Assembly: GCA_021521415.1 (NCBI GenBank)
Contig: JAIQDT010000295.1
Location: 620,001-684,000, forward strand
DNA length: 64,000 bases
Source of the DNA: Bidens hawaiensis
Taxonomy: Eukaryota; Streptophyta; Magnoliopsida; Asterales; Asteraceae
Direction: 5' to 3'
In this document: positions 44,939 through 54,177 of the stretch, piece after piece
Layout: each line of letters starts with the position of its first letter
Position numbering within the stretch: the first letter of the stretch is position 1
Notes under the pieces: generated by a model
Seen by the model: only the letters and a program-made list of their open reading frames with translations
Told to the model about the DNA's origin: nothing
Database searches by the model: none
Program-made: the position numbers and the translations under genes

Positions 44939-45402
44939 GCTCTGATACCACTTTGTCGGACCGGTGCGGGACACGGTTTCCCAACGATTCACGGGGCAAC
45001 GTGTTAGAGTGCGGAATCCTCTAACACGGCGATTCGGTGGTGATCAACAACGCGCGGTAACGATTCCTAAGACGGTTTGACACCTAGGGACGGAGGAAAG
45101 GACCGACACGTGAAGAACGGGCAGAGAGTATTTCAGCAGAGTGGTGGTTCGTGACTGTGTGTAGAATGTGTGCTCTCTTGTGAAATTTCCTAAGTTTCGT
45201 TTATATATCGAAAACTGGTTCGATCGAATGAGTCTCTCATTCGATCGAACGAGACCTGGTTCGATCGAATCAGTCACTGATTCGATCGAATCAGTTTCTT
45301 TTGACATTTTCAGTCCGTTAACTTAGTTTCACGATCGTTATCTTCATATCGAACCATCCTGATAGAACTGGGGACATACACATGACATTTCATGTCCTAA
45401 CA
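44939..45402 (-). repeat. Element A outer 5' LTR and primer-binding site
   Basis: The LTR is 44954-45402 (449 bp) and appears identical to 17200-17648. The complement of TGGTATCAGAGC lies at 44939-44950, three bases from the LTR, the standard initiator-Met-tRNA primer site. The TATA box is at 45200-45207 (TTTATATA on the plus strand), with the four motifs upstream in the element sense. Confidence 0.9.
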
Positions 45403-45407
45403 ACATT

Positions 45408-46008
45408 CATCTTCGAAAGATGAACCACATTGTCAGGAATGGGCTTGTGCTGGGCGTTCCCTTGAAAAATTTCAATTTTGAAGATAAATGTATAGCATGC
45501 AAGAAGGGAAAGCAGCACAAGAAATCCCATCTCACCAAGAAAGTAAATTCAATTGCCAGTACTCTAGAATTGCTTCACATGGATCTCTTCGGTCCCGTGT
45601 ATGCAAAAAGTCTAGGAGGTACTTCATACTGCTTGGTGATCACTGATGACTACTCACGATACTCGTGGGTATATTTCCTGAAATCAAAAGATGAAACGGC
45701 TCAGATGGTGAAGAATTTGATTACCAAAGTTGAGAACGTTATGGATAAAAGGGTTAAGTTCATCAGAAGTGACAATGGAACAGAGTTCAAGAATTTTGAG
45801 ATGGAGATCTTCTGTCATCAGAGAGGGATTGAACACCAATACAGCGCTCCTTATACACCGCAACAGAATGGAGTGGCTGAAAGGAAGAACCGAACGTTAA
45901 TTGAAGGAGCCAGAACTATGCTGGCTGACTCGAAGCTTCCTGTGGTGTTTTGGGCTGAAGCTGTTGCTATAGCCTGTTATGTTCTGAATAGAGTCTTAAC
46001 GGTGGTGA
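45408..46008 (+). pseudogene. Element C pol, integrase part
   Basis: It continues in frame from 17199 after removal of element A and one duplication copy: HLRKMNHIV, then the zinc-like C...C region (CIACKKGKQHKKSH), then the integrase core with HMDLFGP, RSDNGTEF and GVAERKNRT, giving the DD35E triad. The protein ends abruptly at VLNRVLT, where a deletion joins it to Gly/Asp/Val-rich sequence from the accessory gene. Reverse transcriptase and RNase H are absent, so C cannot move on its own. Confidence 0.85.
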
Positions 46009-46019
46009 TGATGTGGTGG

Positions 46020-46949
46020 TGGTGGACGTAGAGGAGATGGATGATAGCTTGGCTGGTGATGATGATGTATTGCCAAGTGATGTGATAGAAAAGATTGGTG
46101 GAGATTATTGTGATTGATACAGAGATTGAAGAGGGAGAGATAGTAGAAGAGAATGTGGAGCATGACATTCCAGATGTTGAGAAAGCCGATATGGGTAAAG
46201 AGATGGCAAGTGATGAGTCTGAATGGGAAGAGCAGCCTAGGTGGAAGGAAGGCTATGCTCAGTGGTTCGTCAAAACGAAGAAACCGGCGGTCCCTACAAT
46301 GTTTAAGAAGAGTTACAACATTAAAGGCTATGCTGAAGCGAAGAAAGGGATTATATGTTGGATCTATGATGAGCAGTTGAGGCTCTTCGTGATTAAAAGG
46401 TATGACGGTGTTCAGTATTTTAAAAGAATGTTAAGATCGTTGAATACACTGCCGGAATGTGAAGTGAAAGACTTAGCCAGATTGGGGTTAATCAATCGAA
46501 GTGATGATAATATGGCTAGAGTCATTGGGAAAATTGTATGGAAAGAGAGTATAAAAGAGAAGAAGTTTGAGCTGTTGAAGCCACAGAAGGGAAAACTTGT
46601 TGAAGACAAGGATAGAGGTTTGAGAGCTGATGGAAAGCCTTGGATGGTCATGAAGTATAAACCGATCTGGTGTTTGAAAGAAGTACCTATGAAGCTTATG
46701 CCCAAGGATGTGCTTAAAGACCTAAAGTGGTGGTTTGTAGATTGTGAGACAGCTGAGGCAGTGATGGAAGACGAGGATGAACAAGAGGTACTAAGAGTTT
46801 ACGATCCGATGCATTTGGTAAACTTATCGCAAGCTGATCTGCAGGTGCTCAATGAGAAGAAAATCTTTTATATTCCTGCTTGGAAAGACGAAGCGCGGAA
46901 ATATCAAAGAGTTGTATCTGTTTGTGTTCGAGAAGGAGTGCATGAGTGA
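46020..46949 (+). pseudogene. Element C accessory protein, ORF4 domain
   Basis: After an acidic start in a different frame (GGDDVVVVDVEEMDDSLAG), a frame from 46095 to 46949 gives EEGEIVEENVEH, which matches EEGEISHNFTEEELEH of element A, and then the C-terminal domain: LRLFVIKRYDGVQYFKRM, MKYKPIWCLKEVPMKLM, DPMHLVNLSQADL and a final RVVSVCVREGVHE. The domain itself is uninterrupted. The N-terminal domain, coiled coil and internal promoter of the accessory gene are deleted. This third, diverged copy shows which residues are conserved across elements A, B and C. Confidence 0.75.
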
Positions 46950-47020
46950 AGATACAAGGTTGAAGATTACAAGACACGTGTTTGAAGCTAAAGAGATGAA
47001 GCTACTGCCAAGGGGGAGTC

Positions 47021-47438
47021 TGTTGGTGCATGATGTCAGTAGTTCAGTGTCTAGTGTCTGTAATCGCGTTTGTAATGTTTTATGTTTTGTATAAGCGAAG
47101 TTGCTAACAAGTTCGCTGATATGGGCGAACTTGTTAGACAAGCGAAGTTAGTGACAACTTCGCCTAAACATGCCAGGCGAAGTTGTCGTGATTATATAAG
47201 CCATCTGTTACGGCTTATTCATTAATTCATTCAGTTTTACAGTTTTCGTGTATTCGAGTTAGAGAGAGTCTGTAATCAAGTGATCTTCGTATCACGTGTT
47301 TAAGGTTGGTATACAACGTGTTTGATTATATTATCGTGTGTTAATCGTATTGTCTTCTATACTCGTAACGTCTTACGTAGGGATTCCGCACCTGCGTAGT
47401 ACGCGATATCTCGTTGTAGATCCGGCTGGGAACCTACA
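47021..47438 (+). repeat. Element C right LTR
   Basis: A polypurine tract (CCAAGGGGGAGTC, 47008-47020) precedes TGTTGGTGCATG at 47021. GCGAAGTT / AACTTCGCC-type motifs in both orientations lie at 47094-47186. They are followed directly by TATATAAG at 47193-47200. The LTR end is placed at CTACA, 47438. Confidence 0.7.
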
Positions 47439-48058
47439 GATATTATTAGGGTCTGGTCCTTTTTTTCCATACAACCATACATACATTTCTTTACACATAC
47501 ATTTTATTATATACTTTCATGCATACTCCTAACCTTATACATATATCATTCACATACGTTCACATATCATAAACTTACCACTTAAGGTAAGTGTATTAAC
47601 TAATCACATCGAGTATGCACACAGCCCCGAAAACATAACAAGAAAATTGGGGCTAGAAACTCACCTGGGTCCTGTTCTTCTCTGAGTTAATGGTAACACC
47701 CTTCCTTAGCTGTGCACGACTAACTGTGTGATAAGTTTAAGTATTAATTAGCTAACTATAACTTTAATCAAACTTCTATGTTAGTGAAACCCAAGGCAGG
47801 GGTCATTGTTGTGGTTACATACCAGATTATTCAAAATCGCCAACTGACTTGGAATTTTGCATAGGTTACAGATGTTTGGATGAATGGATGGGATCACTAA
47901 CATGGGGAATACGAAGTCCTAGCTTATTCGGAACTAAAAATCAAGAAACAAGAATTCTAAATACTTCATCATCTAGGAAGAAATCAAGAACATCCAACAA
48001 CGATGTTCATTTCATGATTATTGCAGTTCATTTGATATTCTCCTTACTAAAGTAGTTA
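47439..48058. other. Unassigned segment with a degenerate LTR-like piece
   Basis: The phrase GGGGCTAGAAACTCACC (near 47650) resembles GGGGCTCGTGAAACTCACC in the element F LTR, so part may be a diverged gypsy LTR on the minus strand. The 68-residue frame at 47849-48055 has no recognisable features. No other gene is visible. Confidence 0.3.
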
Positions 48059-48260
48059 TGAGTGAGGATTATGCTACAAGTCTATTCGTGGAGGGTCTCA
48101 AACCTGAAATTAAGTGGTGGGTTAAGTTTTTGAGACCAAAAAACACTTGGAGAGGCTTATGAAATGGCAAAGAAACAAGATAAATTTCTTGCCGCTTGCT
48201 TTAGCAATAAACAATTTAAGAAGGTAGATGATGATTTGAGAGAAAATGGAAAATTATAAT
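48059..48260 (+). pseudogene. Ty3/gypsy-type gag fragment
   Basis: The frame reads MSEDYATSLFVEGLKPEIKW, then, after a one-base shift, LGEAYEMAKKQDKFLAACF and a stop. The LFxxGLKPEI...TLxEAYxxAKxQ pattern is typical of the retrotransposon gag domain (Pfam PF03732-like). The family beyond gypsy is uncertain. Sequence to 48361 may be more of the same element but is not recognisable. Confidence 0.55.
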
Positions 48261-48361
48261 AAGACTGCATTAAAGGTGTTTGATGAAATGCTTGGCTATG
48301 TTAGTAGTGAAATAAAGGAAGTTTTGGGTAATGATTCAAGAAAAGATGTGAAAGAAACTGA

Positions 48362-48427
48362 TACGAACCGTGAAAGCGTGGCCTAACGATCCTTTAGACC
48401 TTCGGAATTTGAAGCTAGAGGTGTCAT

Positions 48428-48459
<32 letters not shown>

Positions 48460-48462
48460 AGC
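48362..48462 (+). pseudogene. 25S rRNA fragment
   Basis: It contains the very conserved large-subunit stretch with GTTACCACAGGGATAACTGG and the preceding GGAATTTGAAGCTAGAGGTG, with small changes. Only about 100 bases are present, and they join 18S sequence of opposite orientation at 48462/48463. Confidence 0.85.
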
Positions 48463-48646
48463 CTTGGATGTGGTAGCCGTTTCTCAGGCTCCCTCTCCGG
48501 AATCGAACCCTAATTCTCCGTCACACGTCACCACCATAGTAGGCCACTATCCTACCATCGAAAGTTGATAGGGCAGAAATTTGAATGATGCGTCGCCGGC
48601 ACGAGGGCCGTGCGATCCGTCGAGTTATCATGAATCATTGCAGCAA
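48463..48646 (-). pseudogene. 18S rRNA fragment, inverted
   Basis: The minus strand gives small-subunit rRNA sequence, including CAACTTTCGATGGTAGGATA and GAGAAACGGCTACCACATCC. Its native 3' edge (CCACATCCAAGG) is exactly where the plus-strand 18S fragment at 48867 starts, so one native stretch was cut there and this half inverted. Confidence 0.9.
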
Positions 48647-48790
48647 CATGCCTTGGACGTGCCTTGGCCTGGCCATGGGCGTGCCTAGGCATGCCTTTGG
48701 CTTGCCTTGGCATGCCTTGGCCGAGCTTTGGCATGCCTTGGACGTGCCTTGGCCTGGCCATGGGCGCCTTGGCCTTTGGCTTGCGGTTCA
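48647..48790 (+). repeat. CATGCCTTGG repeat cluster 1
   Basis: Repeats built from GCATGCCTTGG, GTGCCTTGGCC and CTTTGGCTTGCC link the rDNA pieces. Two longer blocks (near 48650 and 48735) are near-identical. The following 48791-48866 is unassigned. Confidence 0.75.
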
Positions 48791-48866
48791 TCCAATGCCA
48801 CAAAAATGGCACGAGACGAAATCAACTGTAATCAACCAAGACAATCCCATTGCTTAGGTACGCAAC

Positions 48867-48982
48867 GGAAGGCAGCAGGCGCGCAAATTACCCAATCCTG
48901 ACACGGGGAGGTAGTGACAATAAATAACAATACCGGGCTCTGGTAAATTGGAATGAGTACATTCTAAATCCCTTAACGAGGA
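48867..48982 (+). pseudogene. 18S rRNA fragment, direct
   Basis: It holds GGCAGCAGGCGCGCAAATTA and CCTGACACGGGGAGGTAGTG of the small subunit, ending at CCCTTAACGAGGA. A small internal loss after CCGGGCTC (near 48935) shows it is not functional. Confidence 0.9.
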
Positions 48983-49055
48983 GCCGAGTTTTGCATGCCT
49001 TGGCATGCCTTTGGCCGTGCCTTGGCCGAGTTTTGCATGCCTTGGCCGTGCCTGG
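48983..49055 (+). repeat. CATGCCTTGG repeat cluster 2
   Basis: GCCGAGTTTTGCATGCCTTG occurs twice (48983 and 49025), with the same CCTTGGC words as cluster 1, between the 18S and 25S pieces. Confidence 0.7.
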
Positions 49056-49136
49056 CGGGATCCCCCTAGCGGGGTGCACCGCCGACCGACCTTGATCTTC
49101 TGAGAAGGGTTCGAGTGTGAGCATGCCTGTCGGGAT
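49056..49136 (+). pseudogene. 25S rRNA fragment, direct
   Basis: It contains GACCGACCTTGATCTTCTGA and GGGTTCGAGTGTGAGCATGC of the large subunit, then breaks at GTCGGGA. It comes from a part of 25S 5' of the 48362 fragment, so native order is reversed. Confidence 0.8.
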
Positions 49137-49180
49137 ATAGCTCCATTTATGGTTTCTATTGATAAATTGAATCTACACTC

Positions 49181-49582
49181 ATGGTGTGTGACAATGCTTT
49201 GTATACCGATGTTCCATCTGTCGTGTCTGAAATTAGAGCTATAACAGATGCTCCTTACAACCTAAACAATTCAAAAGATTTGTTCCAGATTGAAGTGTGC
49301 AATGGTATGCATGGAAACGATGTTTTGAATCATGATACAAGTGTCAAAGTGGTAGTGCTTAATAATGCGAAAGAATTGGTTCCCATGAATCTCTTTGATG
49401 TAACAGACAAGGATCAAGAAGAAACAGTGTTGCGAAATACAATTTATGAGAGGGTGCAATTCAGCCCTAGGTTTGATGATAATCAAGTTAAACTTGGTGA
49501 AAAGGTTGGAATCTTGGGTTTAACAAAAGAGTTAGGTTTATGGAAAAGGATGAAACAGTTAGATTGGTTAGATACCCGCTAG
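49181..49582 (+). CDS. Hypothetical 133-residue frame
   Basis: The ORF gives MVCDNALYTDVPSVVSEIRA... and ends at LDWLDTR. I do not recognise it. It has no membrane segment, zinc motif or catalytic signature. Related-looking but interrupted sequence continues to about 49700. It lies between the rDNA mosaic and a Tat-like LTR, so it is more likely part of a decayed retroelement than a host gene. 49700-49915 shows nothing further. Confidence 0.25.
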   Translation: MVCDNALYTDVPSVVSEIRAITDAPYNLNNSKDLFQIEVCNGMHGNDVLNHDTSVKVVVLNNAKELVPMNLFDVTDKDQEETVLRNTIYERVQFSPRFDDNQVKLGEKVGILGLTKELGLWKRMKQLDWLDTR

Positions 49583-49915
49583 GTTTGCAACATGGAAGGT
49601 AAAGGTAGAGAGATATCCTTCTATAATTGTAGTGAAGATGATGAAGTCATGAAACTGAAGATGGGTTAGATTTGAAACCATCTTGTATCCACCTGTCAAT
49701 TCAAAAATAACGGATTGCATGTTGGGTTGTTTCCACCAAGGTAACACGGGTATTTCAAATAATGTTTGCAAACAAAACTATTTTGTTAACAAGTCAGAAG
49801 AGGCCGCTATACTCAAAGTGGAGACACCGGTTGCATTGACGTTTGCACAACATATGAACTTTTCCGCCTCATTGGTTCGCCTAGTGGCATTGAGCTTGTC
49901 TTTCGATCTACTAAG

Positions 49916-50399
49916 TGTGGTCGAGTACTGTAGGGGTATGGTACTAAACCCGGCTTACGACCTTAATTTATTATGTTTGGCTTATTTTAGTATATGGACT
50001 AATACAATATTATTGGGCTGATGGGGGTTTTGTGGAGGGTAACCCTAACTGGGCTAGGCCCATTAGGGTACCATGATGGTGGCCATGAGGCTCCCTATAT
50101 AAGGAGGTCTCCACCTCCTTATTAAAGGTTGTTCTCAAGAAGAGCCACCACCATAACCATTTTTGTGTCTGTAAACAAGAGATCCTCGAGATTTCTTAGC
50201 AGTCACCTCCACACCCCCAAAAACCATTGCAGATCTGAGCGAGGAGAGCGAGATTTGGTTACATCATCCCGTAGAAGACGATCCGAGATTTGGTTAGATC
50301 TCAAGCTACCGGAGAGAAGAAGTCGAGTCGTGGTTCGTTCATCTCGAAGACCGGGGAACATCGTCATGGATCAGGTCAGATTCATTTCATGTTTCTTCA
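49916..50399 (+). repeat. Tat-like gypsy 5' LTR with primer-binding site
   Basis: TGGCGCCATCCGTGGGAC at 50401-50418 is the leader start typical of Tat/Retand-type gypsy elements, right after the LTR end TTCTTCA. TATATAAG lies at 50096-50103. The left limit (TGTGGTCGAG, 49916) is a guess. The leader downstream (50464-50800) is rich in CAGATCT words and has no gene. Confidence 0.5.
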
Positions 50400-50989
50400 T
50401 TGGCGCCATCCGTGGGACCGGCAACGAACCACGTCTTGATTTTCGTCTCGGTTCTCAGATCTATCCATGAAATATTCCAAATCTAGGATTTTTTCCTCTC
50501 TAGAAAAATCCAGATCTTGAAGTATAAAAAAAAATATATATTAAAACTACCTGATTCGGACGGTCAAGCCTCCGGATCTATGATGGTTTTAGATCTTCTC
50601 TACTCCAAGCTTCAGATCTGTTTTTACACGATTACAAATCGGAGAATTACAGATCTGGGTTATAGATCTGAGTTTTTTGTGTAATGGAGACCAGATCTGA
50701 TTCAGATTTCTTCATACGCGAGTTTGTTTGAGCAATAATCACGTTTCAGATCTACATTTTTGAAAAAACCCACTGAACTTTGAGTGGTAAATATTCTCGG
50801 AGCTAGAAAAGAGGTGTCACCATCAGTATGAAGATATTTTAAAAGGAAGGGTACAACTCGCATAACACATAGTACAACATGCCTATGCTTTGTATCCTAT
50901 TAAGGGGACAACCTCTGAACCCTTCATACTTTTTCTGCATCGTGACTCCGGAGAACTTTCCCTAAGTCGTACACATGAAACCAACAACG

Positions 50990-53300
50990 GCGGAATACTC
51001 CGATGCCTTGCATGCGCGACCCCGCGGATCAACGACCCGCCATCATGCATGGGCGCCGCCTCGGATGATGTATTCCGCCGCCATGCACAGGCGCCCGGTG
51101 GAACAACTAGCCGCCATGCATGTACGCCCACGGATCACCTTTTTGCTTCCATGCATGCGCCGCATCGGAGGAACACTCGCCATGCATGCGCCGCCTTGGA
51201 GGAAGCCGCATCGGAGGAACACTCCGACGCCATACAAGTGCGCTGCGGACGAACTCTACCGGCCATGCATGCGCCGCATCGGAGGAACACTCCGACGCCA
51301 TACAAGTGTGCTGCGGACGAACTCTCCCGGCCATGCATGCGCCGCATCGGAGGAACACCCCGACGCCATGCATGCGCAGGGTGCCGAGGGTCAAGACTCT
51401 ATTGCCATGCATGCACGCCACCAGAGATCAAGTCTCTGCTTCCATGCATGCGTACTGCCGAGGATCATCACTCCACCGCCATGCATGCACACCACCTCCG
51501 CCGAGGAACCGCGCCTCCCGCTTGTAGATCCACAAAGTCCGCTATGACCGAAAAAGTTTATACACATGCGAAGGATAGACCCGCTTGTACGCTACCGTCA
51601 GGCCGCGGGTCATAACCGAGATCCGCGTATCAACACCTGCGGGTTGGCAATGCCACCCGCGGGTCGTAACCATGCTGCGTGCCGCCACGTATCAACACCT
51701 GCGGGTTGGCAATACCACCCGCGGGTCAACACCTGCGTGCCACCATGCATGCGCGCGCGGCGGGTCCTCTCTCCGCCGCCATGCATGCGCTACGGCCGAG
51801 GATCAAGACTCCGCCGCCATGCATGCGCGTCACCGGAGATCAAGTTTCCGCTTCCATGCATGCACACTGCCGAGGGTCACTTAACACGGGTCTCTTATGA
51901 ACGTCGCGGGTCTTTATGAACGCTAAGGGTCACTTACCGCGGGTCACATGTGTGTTCCTTAGAATAAATTCCAAACAGCTGGAGGTCACCCACACACGCA
52001 TATCGGTGCTCTTCCATCACCAACGGAGCAACTAAAGTTAACAGTCTCGGAAAAACTCCGCCACCGCGGAGATATCCATGCTCCGCCGTGATGCATGCGC
52101 GCCCGCGAGTCATCACTCCGTCGCCATGCATGCGCGCCCGCGGAAACCACCATGTGGGTCGGAAGACGACTCCATGCCTTCGGTTTTACGCAGAAGACTC
52201 CGCCTCAATGCATGCGCGCCCGCGAGTAACCGCTCCGCCGCCATGCATGCGAACCGCGGATCAAAACCCCATGCGGGTTGGAAGACGACCCATGCGGGTC
52301 AAAAATAGTACAATATGAGCTTGGAAGACGACACCATTCATGGACGTCGTGCTCCGACATAACGAACTTCTGACCAAGGCGGGTCACCTGCAAGTTCCGC
52401 AGGTAAACACCCGACCACAGTTCATGTGCGCTGATGGGTTTCAACAATACGTCACCATGCATGCGAGCTAAGGATCATCGCGTCACCGTGCATGCATGCG
52501 TGTCCCGCTGATCAACTCTGCGCCGCCATGCGTGCGCTTCCGCAGATGAACAATCCGCCGCCATGCATGCGCGCCATGCACATGTTGCACTCCACCGACA
52601 TGCTTGCGCGCCGCTGCTGATAGTGCACTACGCCTTCATACATCATGCGCGCAGCCGCGCTCAACACTTTGCCGCCATGCCGCGTGCCGCCACGTATTAA
52701 CACCAGCGAGTTCGCAATGTCACCCAGGTCACAACCGCGATCCGCGTATCAACACCCTGCAGGCCTGCAATGCCACCCGCGGGTCATAACCGCGATCCGC
52801 GTATCAACACCTGCTGGCTGGCAATACCACCCGCGGGTCATAAAAGCGATCCGCCTATCAACACCTGCGGGCTGGAAAATGCCACCCGCGGGTCATAACC
52901 GCGATCCGCGTATCAATTCCTGCGGGCTGGCAATGCCACCCGTGGGTCATAACCGCGATCCGACATTCTGGTGAGTTATAGTTTCGCCAACTTGCAAGCT
53001 TCATTTAATAGTGTATCAATGCCCTTCAGCGAGCCAACACAAATTACCGAGGGTCAAGTGTAAGCACTACCGTCGCCGGTCACGTGCACGCCGCGGGTTT
53101 CTTATGAACACCGCGGGTCGCTTACGCTGGCGGATCCAAAACTAATCAGCGCGGGCAGGTCAGCACCAACTACCGCGAGCTTCATTTGTGCTCTGGCGGG
53201 TCCACGCCGACAACCTCGGGTCTCTGACGCACGCTGGGTTAACACTAGCTCCCGCGGTCTACATCCGCGCCATAGCTGAACAACCCCGATTACCATCGGA
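50990..53300 (+). repeat. GC-rich repeat fields: CCATGCATGCGC words and a 55-bp tandem unit
   Basis: From 50990 to about 52600, CCGCCATGCATGCGC-like words recur more than twenty times at variable spacing. There are local tandem copies, such as a 68-72 base unit around CGCATCGGAGGAACACTCCG at 51165-51360. A second unit of about 55 bases, with CCACCCGCGGGTCATAACCG, repeats about five times at 52738-52980 and partly at 51600-51730. The frames here are long only because they are repetitive. Such fields are common in the non-coding part of Tat-type gypsy elements. Confidence 0.65.
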
Positions 53301-53692
53301 CATCCTTCTGTTGTGTTCGCCATGCTCTGTTTCAACCTTTCAAAGGCAAGTCTGGCTACAGCTGTATTTATATTATTCATATGGATGGCTTGAAGTTGGT
53401 GAAGAAGAATTAGTTTTCAAGTTTCATAAACGGGGACCCTCTAAATTTCATGCTCATTTTTTTTTTTTTTTGAGGAATAAGTTATCAAAGCAAGGGTTTG
53501 ATTTATTTACACTCCACCCCTTCATCTTTGTAACAAGATGGAAGTAAATTATGGAAGCCTTCCCTCGATCAGATGGTGTCGTTTCCACAAAAAAAAAAAA
53601 AAAACGAAAAGTATGAGTATATAGGATTTGCATGAAATGGCACAAAAAGTGCTTATATTAATGCAAAATATATGGTTACGCGCCAAACTTAA

Positions 53693-54095
53693 AGGTTGGG
53701 AATCCTAATAAACCCGCTCGGCTATGCGTCGAATATTAGGTTGGGCACACCTCATAATTCGCCTAAGGAATGGAAGACATGCCGAATATATAGGTTGGGA
53801 ATCCTAATAAACCCGCTCGGCTACGCGCCGAATATTAGGTTGGGCACACCTCATAATTCGCCTAAGGATGGAAGACATCCGAATATATAGGTTGGGAATC
53901 CTCATAAACCCATACGGCTACGTGGCCACACTTAAAGGTCGGGAGCCTAATAATATCCCACATGGCCACGCGCCAAACATAAAGGTCGGGAGCCTAATAA
54001 TATCCCAAACGGCCACGCGCCAAACATAAAGGTCGGGAGCCTAATAATATCCCACATGGCCACGCGCCAAACATAAAGGTTGGGAGCCTAATAAC
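53693..54095 (+). repeat. Tandem repeats, 97-101 bp and 47 bp units
   Basis: Two units of about 100 bases start AGGTTGGGAATCCTAATAAA (about 53693 and 53793). Four shorter units of about 47 bases, AAGGTCGGGAGCCTAATAAT-like, follow from about 53933. The short unit looks like a shortened form of the long one. 53300-53692 holds only a T13 and an A16 run around 53460 and 53590 and no gene. Confidence 0.7.
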
Positions 54096-54177
54096 ATTGC
54101 ATAAATGGGTTACTTAATGATTCCTAAATTCATCTAATAACACCAAGAGTAAACTAAACTGAAATACTCATGAATGT

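Larger units (their letters stand above)
17200..45402 (-). mobile_element. Element A: inverted-dimer SIRE-like copia provirus, 28.2 kb
   Basis: Both outer LTRs are 449 bp (17200-17648 and 44954-45402) and look identical. The 5-bp duplication ACATT flanks the unit (17195-17199, 45403-45407). The minus orientation is set by a primer-binding site beside the right LTR and a polypurine tract beside the left LTR. The minus-strand element reads normally from 45402 to about 32949, inside ORF4. A plus-strand copy (18896-32948) then intervenes. After it the outer element resumes with a displaced 275-bp spacer piece (18620-18895) and the end of ORF4 (18613-17997). A whole extra copy is thus embedded head-to-head in one integrated unit. 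I infer recent insertion from LTR identity. Confidence 0.85.
16036..47438 (+). mobile_element. Element C: deleted SIRE-like copia element, split by element A
   Basis: Remaining parts in order are a left LTR (16036-16542), the end of gag (16571-16714), the protease and GAG-pre-integrase part of pol (16729-17199), element A, the rest of the integrase (45408-46008), an accessory-gene 3' part (46020-46949) and a right LTR (47021-47438). Reverse transcriptase, RNase H, most of gag and the N-terminal accessory domain are deleted. The two LTRs begin with the same TGTTGGTGCAT but differ greatly after that. Either C is a recombinant of two subfamilies, or two elements were joined by a deletion. I found no matching target duplication. 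Confidence 0.65.

Noticed and set aside
47849..48055. Small protein-coding gene
   Set aside because: There is no recognisable domain or neighbouring signal, and it sits between retroelement scraps. A chance frame is more likely.
48362..49136. Genuine rRNA genes
   Set aside because: Only 80-180 base pieces are present, out of order and partly inverted, with internal losses.
50890..51615. Several long overlapping frames on both strands
   Set aside because: They are open because the DNA is GC-rich and repetitive. The peptides are repeats of the same words in all frames and lack any domain.
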